Assembly (NCBI GenBank): GCA_958437935.1
Contig: CAUBPS010000002.1
Coordinates: 62,001-126,000, forward strand
DNA from: an uncultured Collinsella sp.
GTDB lineage: Bacteria; Actinomycetota; Coriobacteriia; Coriobacteriales; Coriobacteriaceae
Length of the DNA stretch: 64,000 bases
Reading direction: 5' to 3'
Under the pieces are notes generated by a model. The model was not told where the DNA came from. It saw only the letters and a list, made by a program, of their open reading frames with translations, and did not search any database. Shown in pieces: positions 50,447 to 60,695 of this stretch (the stretch's first letter is position 1; each line of letters begins with the position of its first letter). A program made the translations under genes and the position numbers.

Positions 50447-51257
50447 AGTGGCGGTACTCGGCGATGATGAAGTCGATGTCGGTTTGAAGGGTGTCCAAAT
50501 TTGCCAGGCGTTCTTTGTCGGAAGGGCGCGTACGGTAGTAGTACGGCGTCATCTGGAACACTGCCTCGATGTCGGCCTGGGTCTGAAGCGTAATATTCGC
50601 AGACACCCGCTGCATTCCGACTAACTCGAGCTCGGTGGTCTTCGGCAGCTTCTCATCGTTAAGGTACGGCGTGTCGTAGAGCACCTCCTTAAGCCCAAAG
50701 AGATGACGGGCGCCCGGCACCACGGTGTAGAGCGAGCCCTCTGGCGCCAGCACGCGGGCAAATTCGCGCTCGTTAAAGGGAGCAAAGAGCTCGGTCACCA
50801 TATCGAAGGCGCCATCGGCCACGGGGATATCCTTCATGTTGGCTACGAAATAGGCTGCATCGCCGCGCTTGGCGGCCAGGCGAACCATCTCTTTGCCCAA
50901 GTCGAAACCGTAAGCATCCACGCCCGGCACCGCGCCCATGGCGCTGGTGTAGTAGCCCTCACCGCAGCAAATATCGAGCAGCGTCATGGGATCTTTCGTA
51001 AACGCGGCGCGCCCAGACACCTGCTTGCGCACCAGCTCAACCATCGCATCGCGCAACGGCGCATAGTATCCACGGTTCAGAAAGTCACGACGGCTGCGTG
51101 CCTGCGACTTGGGATCGCCCATGGAGTCGCCGCTCTTGGACGAACGTAGTAGATATAGATAGCCCTCGCGAGCTCGGTCAAACCGGTGTCCGCCCGCACA
51201 TGCAGCACCACGCTCGTCGTCCACCAACGGCTCATGGCAAACGGGACACAACAACAT
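50445..51257 (-). CDS. rlmA: 23S rRNA (guanine-N1)-methyltransferase, RlmA-like
   Basis: A 270-residue methyltransferase with an N-terminal zinc knuckle (CPVC, then CAGGH with Cys and His) and a class I SAM domain (LLDICCGEGYYT, then GFDLGKEMVRLAAKR). RlmA proteins methylate G745 or G748 of 23S rRNA. The marker SSKSGDSMGDPKSQARSRRDFL after the zinc domain is typical (in part KSGDSMGDPKSQARSRRDFL). AAGGAG lies 5 bases before the ATG at 51257. Which guanine is modified cannot be told. Confidence 0.88.
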   Translation of the reverse strand: MLLCPVCHEPLVDDERGAACAGGHRFDRAREGYLYLLRSSKSGDSMGDPKSQARSRRDFLNRGYYAPLRDAMVELVRKQVSGRAAFTKDPMTLLDICCGEGYYTSAMGAVPGVDAYGFDLGKEMVRLAAKRGDAAYFVANMKDIPVADGAFDMVTELFAPFNEREFARVLAPEGSLYTVVPGARHLFGLKEVLYDTPYLNDEKLPKTTELELVGMQRVSANITLQTQADIEAVFQMTPYYYRTRPSDKERLANLDTLQTDIDFIIAEYRH

Positions 51258-51313
51258 GGCAACTCCTTAGCGCGAACAACACAACGCCCACCATTGTCGC
51301 ACGCCTTCCCCGC

Positions 51314-51405
51314 CTAGTCATTGGGGACGTTCTTGAATGACTAGTTAGAAGAGATAAGGAGTGTCCCCAGCTGCCGGCAGAAAAGGAACGTCCCTACGTG
51401 CCGAC
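51314..51405. repeat. Two adjacent repeats of the GTCCC/GGGAC family
   Basis: CTAGTCATT and AATGACTAG enclose GGGGACGTTCTTG (51314-51344), homologous to 6847-6900 read on the other strand. A second part (51361-51405) has GTGTCCCCAGCTGCCGGCAG and GGAACGTCCC, homologous to the right end of the window. Confidence 0.7.
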
Positions 51406-51473
51406 TGGTTGCATTAGGAGTATCATCATCTGCGCAAATAAGCACGAAAGAGCATATTAGAGATTGAGAGCAT

Positions 51474-52856
51474 ATGGCTGACACCGTATCTAAGCACATT
51501 GACATGACCACCGGCTCGCTGTGGCGCAATATCCCCCTGTTCGCCTTCCCCGTGGCCGCCACGAGCATCTTGGAGCAGCTGTCGAACCTCATCGCCACGG
51601 TCATCATCGGTAACTTCTCGGGCGACCAGGGAACCCTCGCCATGGCAGCGGTCGGCTCCAATGTTCCGCTTACCAGTCTTATGCTCAACCTGTTTATAGG
51701 CATGTCGCTTGGCTCCAACGTGGTCATCGCCAACGCCATCGGCCGCAACGATCAGAACATGGTCAAACGCGCCGTCCATACCTCGATTTTAATGGCGCTC
51801 GTGGGCTTTGTCGTCATCGCCCTGGGCGAGGTCTTTGCCGAGCCCATGCTCGCCGCGCTCAACGTTCCCGCCGAGACCATGCCGCTCGCTTCACTCTACC
51901 TACGTGTCTTTTTGCTCAGCATGCCCTCGATTTTGCTCTACAACTTTGAGGCCGCGATTTTCCGCTCCGTCGGCATCACCCGCATGCCGCTGCAGGCGCT
52001 TGCCGTGTCCACCGTCCTCAACATTGGCCTGGACCTCATCTTTGTCCCCGTACTCCACTGGGGCGTCGCGGGCGTCGCCATCGCCACCGCCATCGCCTAC
52101 ACCGTCAGCGCCGCTACGCTCTTTATTCGCCTGCTCAAGACCGACTCCGTCGTCCGCGTCACCCCGCGCGACCTGGCTATCGACCCCGTCGCCCTCAAGC
52201 GCATCGTTAAGATCGGCCTGCCCGCCGGCATCCAAAGCGCTGTCTTTGCCGTCGCCAACATCATCATCCAGTCCGCCATCAACAGCCTGGGCACCGAGGT
52301 CATGGCGGCATCGAGCGCCGCCATGAGCCTGGAGTACGTGTGCTACAACCTGCTCAACAGCTTTAGCCAGGCTTGCACTACCTTTGTGGGACAAAATCAC
52401 GGTGCCCGTCAGATCGACCGCTGTACCAAGACGCTCAAGGTCTGCCTTGTCGAAGGCGGTATCGTCGCGCTCACCACAATTATCGTTATTGTCGGCCTGG
52501 GGCGTGAGATCTTGTCGCTGTTCAACAGCGATCCCAACATCGTCTCGATCGGCTATATCCGCGTGTGCTCGATCTTCCCGGCGTACGCCTTTAGCATGTT
52601 CTACGAAAACATGTCAGGCTACCTGCGCGGCTTTGGTATCTCGCTCACGCCCGCCCTCATCACCATGATCTGCGTCTGCGGCATCCGCTTCTATTGGGTG
52701 TTCTGCGTGTTCCCGCACTTCCGCACCTTTGCGAACATCATGATGGTCTACCCCATCAGCCTGGGCACCACGGCGTTCTTTATGGTCGTGGCGGTACTAC
52801 TCTGCCACCCGGCACGCACCTATCGCGCCACCCAAGCCAAAGCGACAGCCCGCTAA
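51474..52856 (+). CDS. MATE-family efflux transporter
   Basis: A 460-residue inner-membrane exporter of twelve helices, with two MatE domains (residues about 20-180 and 245-400). Seen: FPVAATSILEQLSNLIATVIIG in helix 1 (in part SILEQLSNLIATVIIG), MSLGSNVVIANAIGRND, and FVGQNHGARQ in the second half. It exports drugs or metabolites with Na+ or H+. The ATG at 51474 has a weak GAG-rich ribosome site. A repeat pair precedes it. Substrate unknown. Confidence 0.92.
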   Translation: MADTVSKHIDMTTGSLWRNIPLFAFPVAATSILEQLSNLIATVIIGNFSGDQGTLAMAAVGSNVPLTSLMLNLFIGMSLGSNVVIANAIGRNDQNMVKRAVHTSILMALVGFVVIALGEVFAEPMLAALNVPAETMPLASLYLRVFLLSMPSILLYNFEAAIFRSVGITRMPLQALAVSTVLNIGLDLIFVPVLHWGVAGVAIATAIAYTVSAATLFIRLLKTDSVVRVTPRDLAIDPVALKRIVKIGLPAGIQSAVFAVANIIIQSAINSLGTEVMAASSAAMSLEYVCYNLLNSFSQACTTFVGQNHGARQIDRCTKTLKVCLVEGGIVALTTIIVIVGLGREILSLFNSDPNIVSIGYIRVCSIFPAYAFSMFYENMSGYLRGFGISLTPALITMICVCGIRFYWVFCVFPHFRTFANIMMVYPISLGTTAFFMVVAVLLCHPARTYRATQAKATAR

Positions 52857-52883
52857 ACACCGCACTCAACGCCACGCCAGTCA

Positions 52884-53750
52884 TTAATTGACAATATGCG
52901 AGCTCATATAGTCGATAAAGCGCCTCGTGGCGATGGGCATGGTGTCCCAGCTGCGCCAAGCCGCCACTACGTCGCGCGAGGGAGCATGCACGATGGGACG
53001 TACGCGAATATCGGCCCGCATGCCCTCAACGGTACGGCGATATAGCATACTCACGCCTAGGCCCTCCTCCACCATCGCCATGATGGTGTAGTCGTCGGTG
53101 ACCTCGCTCGTCACATGCGGCGACAGCTCATGCGCCGCAAATGCATCGAGCACCAGACTCTGTTCGCCCTCATCCAGCAGCACAAACGGCTCGGACGCCA
53201 GGTCGGCGAGTGTCACCTTTTCCTTTGCCGTCAGCGGATGCGCGGCCGGCAACAATGCTACCAACTCGTCGTGATAGACCACGCGCTTCTCGAGCCCGGT
53301 GGTAAATCCGCGCGCCGTAAAACAAAAATCAACCACGCCATCGTGCACCCATTGAGCGTTGCGCGTATAATCGCCCTGCTTGAGGGTAAAGCGTACGCCC
53401 GGGTGCAGCGCACCAAAGTCGCGGATCACGCGCGGCAACACAGTACGGCTCACGTTGGTAAACGTCGCAATGCGAATATCAGTCGACGAAAGCCCCAGCA
53501 GTTCCTGGCGCTTGCCCTCGAGCTCAGCCTCGGCAGTCACAATCTGTCGCAAATACGGCAGGTACTGTTTGCCATCGCGCGTAAGCGACACACCCTGCTT
53601 ACCGCGCTCGATAAGCGTGGTGCCCAGCTCACGCTCGAGCGCCTTGACGGCCTGGCTCACCGCGCTTTGCGTATAACCCAGCTCGTCCGCCGCGCCCTTA
53701 AGACTGCCGCGATCGACCACCATGCAAACAATCTGATACCGCGATGCCAT
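52884..53750 (-). CDS. LysR-family regulator, divergent from an EamA transporter (pair 2)
   Basis: A 288-residue LysR protein. The helix-turn-helix is LKGAADELGYTQSAVSQAVKAL; the effector domain has IATFTNVSRTVLP, VDFCFTARG and MVEEGLGVSMLY. These match the LysR at 18268 in position and wording (IGTFSSVATHVLP; MVEDGLGVSILP), so the two are close paralogues. GGAGG precedes the ATG at 53750. It diverges from the EamA gene at 53909. Confidence 0.92.
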   Translation of the reverse strand: MASRYQIVCMVVDRGSLKGAADELGYTQSAVSQAVKALERELGTTLIERGKQGVSLTRDGKQYLPYLRQIVTAEAELEGKRQELLGLSSTDIRIATFTNVSRTVLPRVIRDFGALHPGVRFTLKQGDYTRNAQWVHDGVVDFCFTARGFTTGLEKRVVYHDELVALLPAAHPLTAKEKVTLADLASEPFVLLDEGEQSLVLDAFAAHELSPHVTSEVTDDYTIMAMVEEGLGVSMLYRRTVEGMRADIRVRPIVHAPSRDVVAAWRSWDTMPIATRRFIDYMSSHIVN

Positions 53751-53908
53751 CGTGCCTCCACATCAATGAAGCCGTAAAACGTTTTGCCAGGGCTTTTTCT
53801 GCATACATTAGTATTTCTTAATCATACTGAAGATACATTCGCTTTACTACATCCACATCTGGGAGCAGAATCCTTTTTGCGAAACCGTTCTGTAACAAAA
53901 GGAGTCCC

Positions 53909-54811
53909 ATGGATCGCAAAAAAGCAATCGCGCTCTCATTTTCCGTTCCCGTCGCATGGGGCTTTTCGTATCCCCTCATGAAGATCGGCATGGACAGCAT
54001 GAACGCCACGAGCATCGTCGCGCTACGCTGCATCATCGCCTTTGTGGTCTGCCTGCTGCTCTTCCACAAGCGCGCTTTCCGCATCAACCGCGACCTTATG
54101 GTCCGTGCCGCCATCATCGGCGCCATTATGGCAACCGAGCTCACCTGCATGTGCCTGGGCTCCAGCCTCACCTCTGCCTCCACTGCCGGCTTTTTGCAGA
54201 GCCTGACGGTCGTGATCGTGCCGTTTGCCAACGCCGCCCTGCTGCGCCGCGCCCCCGAGCGCAAAGTGCTCGTCGGCACCGCCATCGTCACCTGCGGTAT
54301 GTTGCTGCTCTCGGGCGCCGACTTCACCAGCCTGAACCCGGGCGCGCTCATCATGCTGCTCTCCGCCTTTGTCTACGCCGGACACATCATTGTCGCCAAG
54401 CGGTTTGTCGAAGAAGTCGATCCGCTGTCCCTGGGCGTTTGGCAGCTGGGCTTTGGCGGCCTGTTCTCGGGCATTGCCGCATGCGTCTTTGGCGGTTTCA
54501 CACTTCCCAGCACGCCCAGCGAGGTCGTGGTCGTCGTCGCACTCGCACTCATCTGCTCTGCCTACGGCTTTATCACCCAAACGCTCGTGCAGCCCCACGT
54601 GCCCGCCGAGACCACCGGCTTCGCCTTCTCGCTCGAGCCGGTCTGCTCCGCCGTCTTCTCGTTCTTCCTGGTCGGCGAGGTTCTGAGCCCCATCGCCTTC
54701 TTTGGCGCTGCACTCATCCTCAGCGGCGTCATGGTGGCAACCGTCGAGCTTCCGCTCCTCCGCGCACATGGACAGGCTCGCATGGCGGGAGCGCCCGAGC
54801 ACGTCTCGTAG
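53909..54811 (+). CDS. EamA/DMT-family transporter (pair 2)
   Basis: A 300-residue ten-helix inner-membrane transporter. The start SFSVPVAWGFSYPLMKIGMD, the middle CLGSSLTSASTAGFLQSL and the C-terminal FSLEPVCSAVFSFFLVGE are typical of the family. AAAGGAG precedes the ATG. Likely under control of the divergent LysR gene. The ung gene follows 88 bases downstream. Substrate unknown. Confidence 0.9.
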   Translation: MDRKKAIALSFSVPVAWGFSYPLMKIGMDSMNATSIVALRCIIAFVVCLLLFHKRAFRINRDLMVRAAIIGAIMATELTCMCLGSSLTSASTAGFLQSLTVVIVPFANAALLRRAPERKVLVGTAIVTCGMLLLSGADFTSLNPGALIMLLSAFVYAGHIIVAKRFVEEVDPLSLGVWQLGFGGLFSGIAACVFGGFTLPSTPSEVVVVVALALICSAYGFITQTLVQPHVPAETTGFAFSLEPVCSAVFSFFLVGEVLSPIAFFGAALILSGVMVATVELPLLRAHGQARMAGAPEHVS

Positions 54812-54899
54812 ACACTACTCCTCATACGGCCGCGGCATAAAGGTCTCCGGTGCGCCTTTACAATAGATGCAAACAGAGCATCTGACGTAAAGGAGCCCC

Positions 54900-55625
54900 A
54901 TGGACGCCGCGACCCGCGACCGCAACATAGCAACTTGGTTGGGCGATGCACCGCAGCCGGTACGTGACACTACGAACCAGCTGCTCGAGCGCATCGCCCT
55001 TTTGCGTGCCGAGCAGACTATCTACCCGGCACAAGACGACATCCTCAATGCCCTCGCCTACACGCCGGCCGACCAGGTCAAGGTTGTCATCTTGGGTCAA
55101 GACCCCTATCACGGACCCAACCAGGCAATGGGGCTGTCGTTCTCGGTCCCCGCGACGCAAACCAAGTTGCCGCCGAGCCTGCGCAACATTTACAAGGAAC
55201 TCAAAGCCGATCTGGGTTGTCCCATTCCCGCCACGGGAGACCTAACCCCATGGGCACAACAGGGCGTCCTGCTCCTCAACACTACGCTCACCGTGCGCGA
55301 GCATGCCGCCAACTCGCACGCCAAACTGGGCTGGAGCACGCTCACCGACTACGTTATCGAACGCTGCTGTCAGCTGCCCCAGCCGGTAGTCTTTTTGGCA
55401 TGGGGCCGCTTTGCCCAGCAGATGGTCGAGGGCAAGCTCGTCGCAACTGACGCGGGCAAGGCAACCGACAAGTTCTGCCTGGCCTCCACGCACCCCTCGC
55501 CGCTTTCGGCCAACCGCGCCACGGCAGAACTCCCTGCTTTTATGGGATCGCGTCCCTTCTCGGCAGCCAATCGGCTACTCGAACAACACGGCTCGACCCC
55601 CGTCAACTGGACTTGCCTCGGCTAG
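54900..55625 (+). CDS. ung: Uracil-DNA glycosylase, family 1
   Basis: Removes uracil from DNA, the first step of base excision repair. The 241-residue protein has the water-activating motif GQDPYHGP (Asp68, His71), FSV of the uracil pocket, LLLNTTLTV, and the minor-groove loop HPSPLSA. All catalytic residues are present. AAAGGAG lies upstream of the ATG. A terminator follows. Confidence 0.96.
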   Translation: MDAATRDRNIATWLGDAPQPVRDTTNQLLERIALLRAEQTIYPAQDDILNALAYTPADQVKVVILGQDPYHGPNQAMGLSFSVPATQTKLPPSLRNIYKELKADLGCPIPATGDLTPWAQQGVLLLNTTLTVREHAANSHAKLGWSTLTDYVIERCCQLPQPVVFLAWGRFAQQMVEGKLVATDAGKATDKFCLASTHPSPLSANRATAELPAFMGSRPFSAANRLLEQHGSTPVNWTCLG

Positions 55626-55639
55626 AAGTCGATACATCA

Positions 55640-55675
55640 AAAACGCACCCGACGGCTTTCCATCGGGCGCGTTTT
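55640..55675. terminator. Terminator between ung and the SDR gene
   Basis: AAAACGCACCCGA and TCGGGCGCGTTTT, 13 bp with one mismatch, T-rich on both strands; it serves both convergent genes. Confidence 0.8.
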
Positions 55676-56356
55676 CTATTCGGGCCAAATAAATTGTGTG
55701 CGGCCGGCCTCGCCGCCATCGATTAGCAGACTCTGCCCGGTCATAAACCGGTTGGTCACGCCCACAAAGTAGATCCACTCGGCGATCTCTTGGGCGGTGG
55801 CCCAGCGCTTAAGCGGCGTGAGCTCCATAATCTGGTTCCACAGGTGTTCGTCTTCCATCACGCAACGGTTGAGCGGCGTGATAACGCCGCCCGGGTCCAC
55901 ACTGTTGGCGATGGCCTGCGGTGCCAGGCGGTTTGCAAGGTTCTTGGTGTAGGCGATAACGCCGCCCTTGCTGGCAGCATAGGCAGGAAACTCCGATCCC
56001 GTATGCCCGCTCGCCGACCCCACATTGACCACGGATTTGATAGCCGGCGCCGGCTTGGCGGCAAGCCCCTCCCCCGCAAAGGCGTAGCGCTCGGTCACGT
56101 TGATGGTGCCATACAGGTTGGCGGCGATGTCGTCAGCCGAATCCTGCGTACCGGCAACGTTCACGATCACCTGGGGTTCAAGATCGTCTGGAAACGCGTC
56201 CGGCTCGCGAACATCAACGATCAGATGGCGGTAGCGCTCGTGTTCGATCACCGCCGGCAGCAGATCAAAGCCCACGACCTCGTGGCCCTCGTCCAAAAAG
56301 CGCTGCACGCATGCGGCTCCGATACCGCCCGAAGCGCCCGTGATCAAAACCCGCAT
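55676..56356 (-). CDS. Short-chain dehydrogenase/reductase
   Basis: A 226-residue classical SDR. The Rossmann motif is TGASGGIG (6-13), NVAG stabilises the core, and the catalytic Ser-Tyr-Lys lies in VGSASGHTG and YAASKGG. DLLP after beta-2 suggests NAD preference. The C-terminal MTGQSLLIDGG is typical. It follows the VUT transporter by 9 bases and probably shares its riboswitch-controlled transcript. In gut Actinobacteria such enzymes can be hydroxysteroid dehydrogenases, but nothing here proves a steroid substrate. Confidence 0.88.
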   Translation of the reverse strand: MRVLITGASGGIGAACVQRFLDEGHEVVGFDLLPAVIEHERYRHLIVDVREPDAFPDDLEPQVIVNVAGTQDSADDIAANLYGTINVTERYAFAGEGLAAKPAPAIKSVVNVGSASGHTGSEFPAYAASKGGVIAYTKNLANRLAPQAIANSVDPGGVITPLNRCVMEDEHLWNQIMELTPLKRWATAQEIAEWIYFVGVTNRFMTGQSLLIDGGEAGRTQFIWPE

Positions 56357-56365
56357 ACTTGCTCC

Positions 56366-57088
56366 TTAGGCGGTTGCGTGGCGCTCGAGGTACTCGGAGC
56401 CCACATTCTCGCGCTCCCAGCCGCGCACGACCTTGTAGCCCACGGGGCTCAGGAAAACCTCGCACAGCAGCTCGGCAACAGCGCCGGTCAGCGAGCACAT
56501 GAGGACCTGCACCCAGGTCCAACCAAAGAACGTGTGGCTCACCACAATGGCAAAGACCAAGTTGTCGATAAACTGGCCAACACCCGTGGACACATAGGAA
56601 CGGAAGGCAAAGCTCGCAAAGTTATTCTTCTTGAGCATACGGCCGAGCGACTGGTTGAGCGTGGAGTTAACCACGGCAGAAACGAGCATTGCCAGCGAAG
56701 AGCCCAGCACCACGTACCAGGTGCCGCCGATGGTGGCGTTAAGGGCGGTGTTGACCTCGATCATGCCGGTGTCGTAGTAGGCGCCCCACATACCGGGCGT
56801 GAGCGAGCATGCCCAAAAGCACAGGCTCACGGCCAGGTTGACCAGCAGCGCGAGGATAGAGATTTTGATGGATGCCTTGGCGCCAAAGCGCTTGCAGATC
56901 ATGTCCTGGCACAAAAACGAAACCCAGCTCACCACAAAGCCGCAATCGAGTGCCAGATACGGCAGGCTGATAAGCTCTTTGTTGGCCAGCAGGTTCATCA
57001 TGATGACGCTCACGAAAAACAGCGAAACCGTTGCCGCGGGAATGCTCCGCAACAGGACCTTGTAGTCCTCCATGACCTTCTTGATCAT
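56366..57088 (-). CDS. VUT-family (YhhQ-like) queuosine-precursor transporter
   Basis: A 240-residue membrane protein with six or seven helices, of the VUT/DUF165 family (COG1738) that imports queuosine precursors such as preQ0/preQ1. Seen: VSVIMMNLLANKEL, FVVSWVSFLCQDMICKRFG, and the GVGQFIDNLVFAIVVSHTFF segment (in part GQFIDNLVFAIVVSHTFF), typical of the family. AAAGGAG precedes the ATG. The short leader folds like a preQ1 class I riboswitch. An SDR gene follows 9 bases downstream. Confidence 0.87.
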   Translation of the reverse strand: MIKKVMEDYKVLLRSIPAATVSLFFVSVIMMNLLANKELISLPYLALDCGFVVSWVSFLCQDMICKRFGAKASIKISILALLVNLAVSLCFWACSLTPGMWGAYYDTGMIEVNTALNATIGGTWYVVLGSSLAMLVSAVVNSTLNQSLGRMLKKNNFASFAFRSYVSTGVGQFIDNLVFAIVVSHTFFGWTWVQVLMCSLTGAVAELLCEVFLSPVGYKVVRGWERENVGSEYLERHATA

Positions 57089-57094
57089 TATGTA

Positions 57095-57145
57095 CTCCTT
57101 TGGTTTTAGGTTTAACGAGCAGGATATCGGACCCGAACTGCTCGG
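57095..57145 (-). ncRNA. Probable preQ1 class I riboswitch
   Basis: On the minus strand GAGCAG (57143-57138) and CTGCTC (57122-57117) form stem P1 with loop TTCGGGTCCGATATC, followed by the A-rich tail GTTAAACCTAAAACCAAAGGAG in two parts (tail, then ribosome site AAAGGAG). GGT in the loop can pair with ACC in the tail, giving the pseudoknot that hides the ribosome site. Size, GTTC at the P1/loop junction and gene context all fit. Confidence 0.6.
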
Positions 57146-57169
57146 ACGCCCCGGTCTTGAGACGACGGT

Positions 57170-57215
57170 GGGTATAATAGCCGCTCACACGGCATCAGGC
57201 AAGCAAACGGCGCGG
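57170..57215 (-). promoter_or_regulatory. Promoter of the VUT-SDR operon
   Basis: On the minus strand TTGCCT and TATTAT are separated by 17 bases and stand just upstream of the riboswitch leader. Confidence 0.45.
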
Positions 57216-57244
57216 CAGCCCCGCAGGGCCACCGCGCCGATGCG

Positions 57245-58858
<1,614 letters not shown>

Positions 58859-59000
58859 GCGGATCCTTTCTTGCATTGAGTGCATTACGTCGTTGTAACC
58901 GTACTATTGTAGCCGTGAAATCTCGCTCTAGGGCGCCTATCAGGACAAATTCATCAGTTGGGGCCTAGGTAGCAGTCGATGGCGGCACTCCGCAGCAGTT

Positions 59001-59299
59001 TGTCTCGATCTGTAACATCTAGACGGTTTTTGAACCTCTACCTGTTACAGATTTAGACAAACAGGTGGGCGTCCCAGAAAGATCTCGATCTGTAACATCT
59101 AACCACTCAAAACGGGTCCATCTGTTACAGATTGAGATATAAGGATAGACGGGTGGCCAATGTCTCGATCTGTAACATCTAGCAGCCAAAATCTTCTCCA
59201 GTTGTTACAGATTGAGACAACCAGGTGGGGCCCGCCAGCAAAATCTCAATCTGTAACAGCTAGCCGTCCAAATCGGTTCCAGATGTTACAGATTGAGAT
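59001..59299. repeat. Tandem array of four ~58-bp palindromes
   Basis: Four units (59001-59059, 59082-59138, 59161-59219, 59243-59299) at a 79-82-bp period fill most of the 551-bp gap 58859-59409. Each has arms TCTCRATCTGTAACA and TGTTACAGATTNAGA around a variable ~25-base interior. Units 1 and 3 end in TGTC/GACA, units 2 and 4 in ATC/GAT, so a ~160-bp dimer is repeated. Linkers share GGTGGG or GGTGG. The rest of the gap holds no gene. Confidence 0.9.
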
Positions 59300-59348
59300 G
59301 AACGAACGAGCGGACAATCCGTATTTGCCTCTTGCATAACTGTGCATA

Positions 59349-59382
59349 GTGTATATATACTGTGCTTACCGGTTATATACAC
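59349..59382. promoter_or_regulatory. Operator/promoter of the GntR-ABC operon
   Basis: GTGTATATA and TATATACAC are perfect 9-bp arms 16 bases apart; GTATATATAC at 59351-59360 is itself a palindrome and contains the likely -10. A GntR/YtrA dimer site is the natural reading. Confidence 0.6.
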
Positions 59383-59409
59383 GTGTAGCCCAACAGCTAA
59401 GGAGCCGCT

Positions 59410-59790
59410 GTGGACATCATCCTATCCAATTCGAGCGACAAGCCCATCTACGAGCAGATAACCTCGCAAGTCAAAGCTCAGATCTTATCGGGCACGCTCG
59501 CCGCGGGAGCAAAACTCCCCAGCATCCGTGCACTCGCGAGCGATCTTGGCGTGAGCGTCATCACCACCAAGCGCGCCTACGCCGACCTGGAGCAGCTCGG
59601 GTTTATCTGCACCGTGCAGGGCAAGGGCTGTTTTGTCGCCGAGGGCAACCAGGAGCTCTTGCGTGAAAACCAGCTCTGCCATATCGAAGAGCTGCTTGCG
59701 AAAGCGGCAAGCCAAGCCGAAGCCTTGGGCGTCACGCGCGACAAGCTGCACGAAATGCTCGACCTGGTAGCCCCCGATACCATGCAGTAG
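59410..59790 (+). CDS. GntR-family regulator, YtrA subfamily
   Basis: A 126-residue repressor: GntR winged helix in residues about 8-75 (PIYEQITSQVKAQILSG, KLPSIRALASDLGVSVITTKRAY, VQGKGCFV; parts shown) and a short C-terminal dimer helix, as in YtrA. The GTG at 59410 follows AAGGAG. It is the first gene of an operon with an ABC ATPase (23 bases later) and permease, which such regulators normally repress until an envelope stress or antibiotic appears. The effector is unknown. Confidence 0.92.
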   Translation: MDIILSNSSDKPIYEQITSQVKAQILSGTLAAGAKLPSIRALASDLGVSVITTKRAYADLEQLGFICTVQGKGCFVAEGNQELLRENQLCHIEELLAKAASQAEALGVTRDKLHEMLDLVAPDTMQ

Positions 59791-59813
59791 CCATCTGCAA
59801 GAAAGGCTATACC

Positions 59814-60695
59814 ATGCAAAACTTGCTTGAACTCAAAGGCATCTCACGCACTGTAAGCGACCGCTTTTCACTGCGCGACGTCACGCTTGCCGTGGAGCCT
59901 GGCCAGATCGTCGGCTTTGTTGGTGCCAACGGTGCTGGCAAAACAACGACGATTCGAGCTGCTCTCGGGCTTATAAAGCTCGATGCCGGCGAGGTGCGCC
60001 TGTTTGGGCAGCGCTGTGGCGCCGATGCGCCCGATGAGACACAGCGTTGTCTACGTGCCCGTGTCGGCCTCGTGCTGGACACGTGCCCCTTCCCTTCCAC
60101 GCTCAAGGTGACCGAAGTTGAGGCACTCGTAAGCCCGGCGTACCCCACCTGGAGCCACGACACCTTCGCTAGCCTCATCAACCGATTTGGCCTCGATCCC
60201 AAGGCAAAGGTCAAGGACCTCTCCCGCGGTATGGGCATGAAGCTGCAACTTGTCTGCGCACTCAGTCACAAGGCCGAACTGCTCGTTTTGGACGAAGCCA
60301 CCGCGGGCCTCGATCCCATGGCACGCGAGGAACTGCTCGATGAGCTGCTTGCTTTTGTCGCCGACGGCCAGCACAGCGTGCTGCTCTCGAGCCACATTAC
60401 ATCCGACCTCGATCGCGCCGCCGACCGCGTCATCTGCATCGATAACGGTTCGATTGTGTTTGACCTGCCGCGCGAGGACATTACCGACCGAGCCGGGATC
60501 GCCCACTGCACCCAAGCGCAGGCCGCCGAGTTTATGGCTTGCGTCGAAGGCGCCCGTGCCGTCCACCACGCCTACAGCGTGGACGTGCTCGTGCCCAACC
60601 GTCGCGATACGCTCGAGGCCTTTCCCGAGATTCCCTGCGATCGGGCAACCATTGATGACTATCTTCGCCTCATGCTGAAAGGGGCTTCGAAATGA
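59814..60695 (+). CDS. ABC transporter ATP-binding protein
   Basis: A 293-residue ABC ATPase of the ABC-2/drug-export group. Walker A is GANGAGKTT, the signature is DLSRGMGMK (variant of LSGGQ), Walker B is LLVLDEATAGLDP and the H-loop SSHIT. The C-terminal ~70 residues are a subfamily extension. It overlaps the permease gene by 4 bases and belongs to the GntR-ABC operon, likely an exporter of peptides or lipid-targeting antibiotics. Confidence 0.93.
   Translation: MQNLLELKGISRTVSDRFSLRDVTLAVEPGQIVGFVGANGAGKTTTIRAALGLIKLDAGEVRLFGQRCGADAPDETQRCLRARVGLVLDTCPFPSTLKVTEVEALVSPAYPTWSHDTFASLINRFGLDPKAKVKDLSRGMGMKLQLVCALSHKAELLVLDEATAGLDPMAREELLDELLAFVADGQHSVLLSSHITSDLDRAADRVICIDNGSIVFDLPREDITDRAGIAHCTQAQAAEFMACVEGARAVHHAYSVDVLVPNRRDTLEAFPEIPCDRATIDDYLRLMLKGASK

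Noticed and set aside
59001..59299. CRISPR array
   Set aside because: The conserved parts are inverted arms of hairpins, not direct repeats with uniform spacers, and no cas genes are present.
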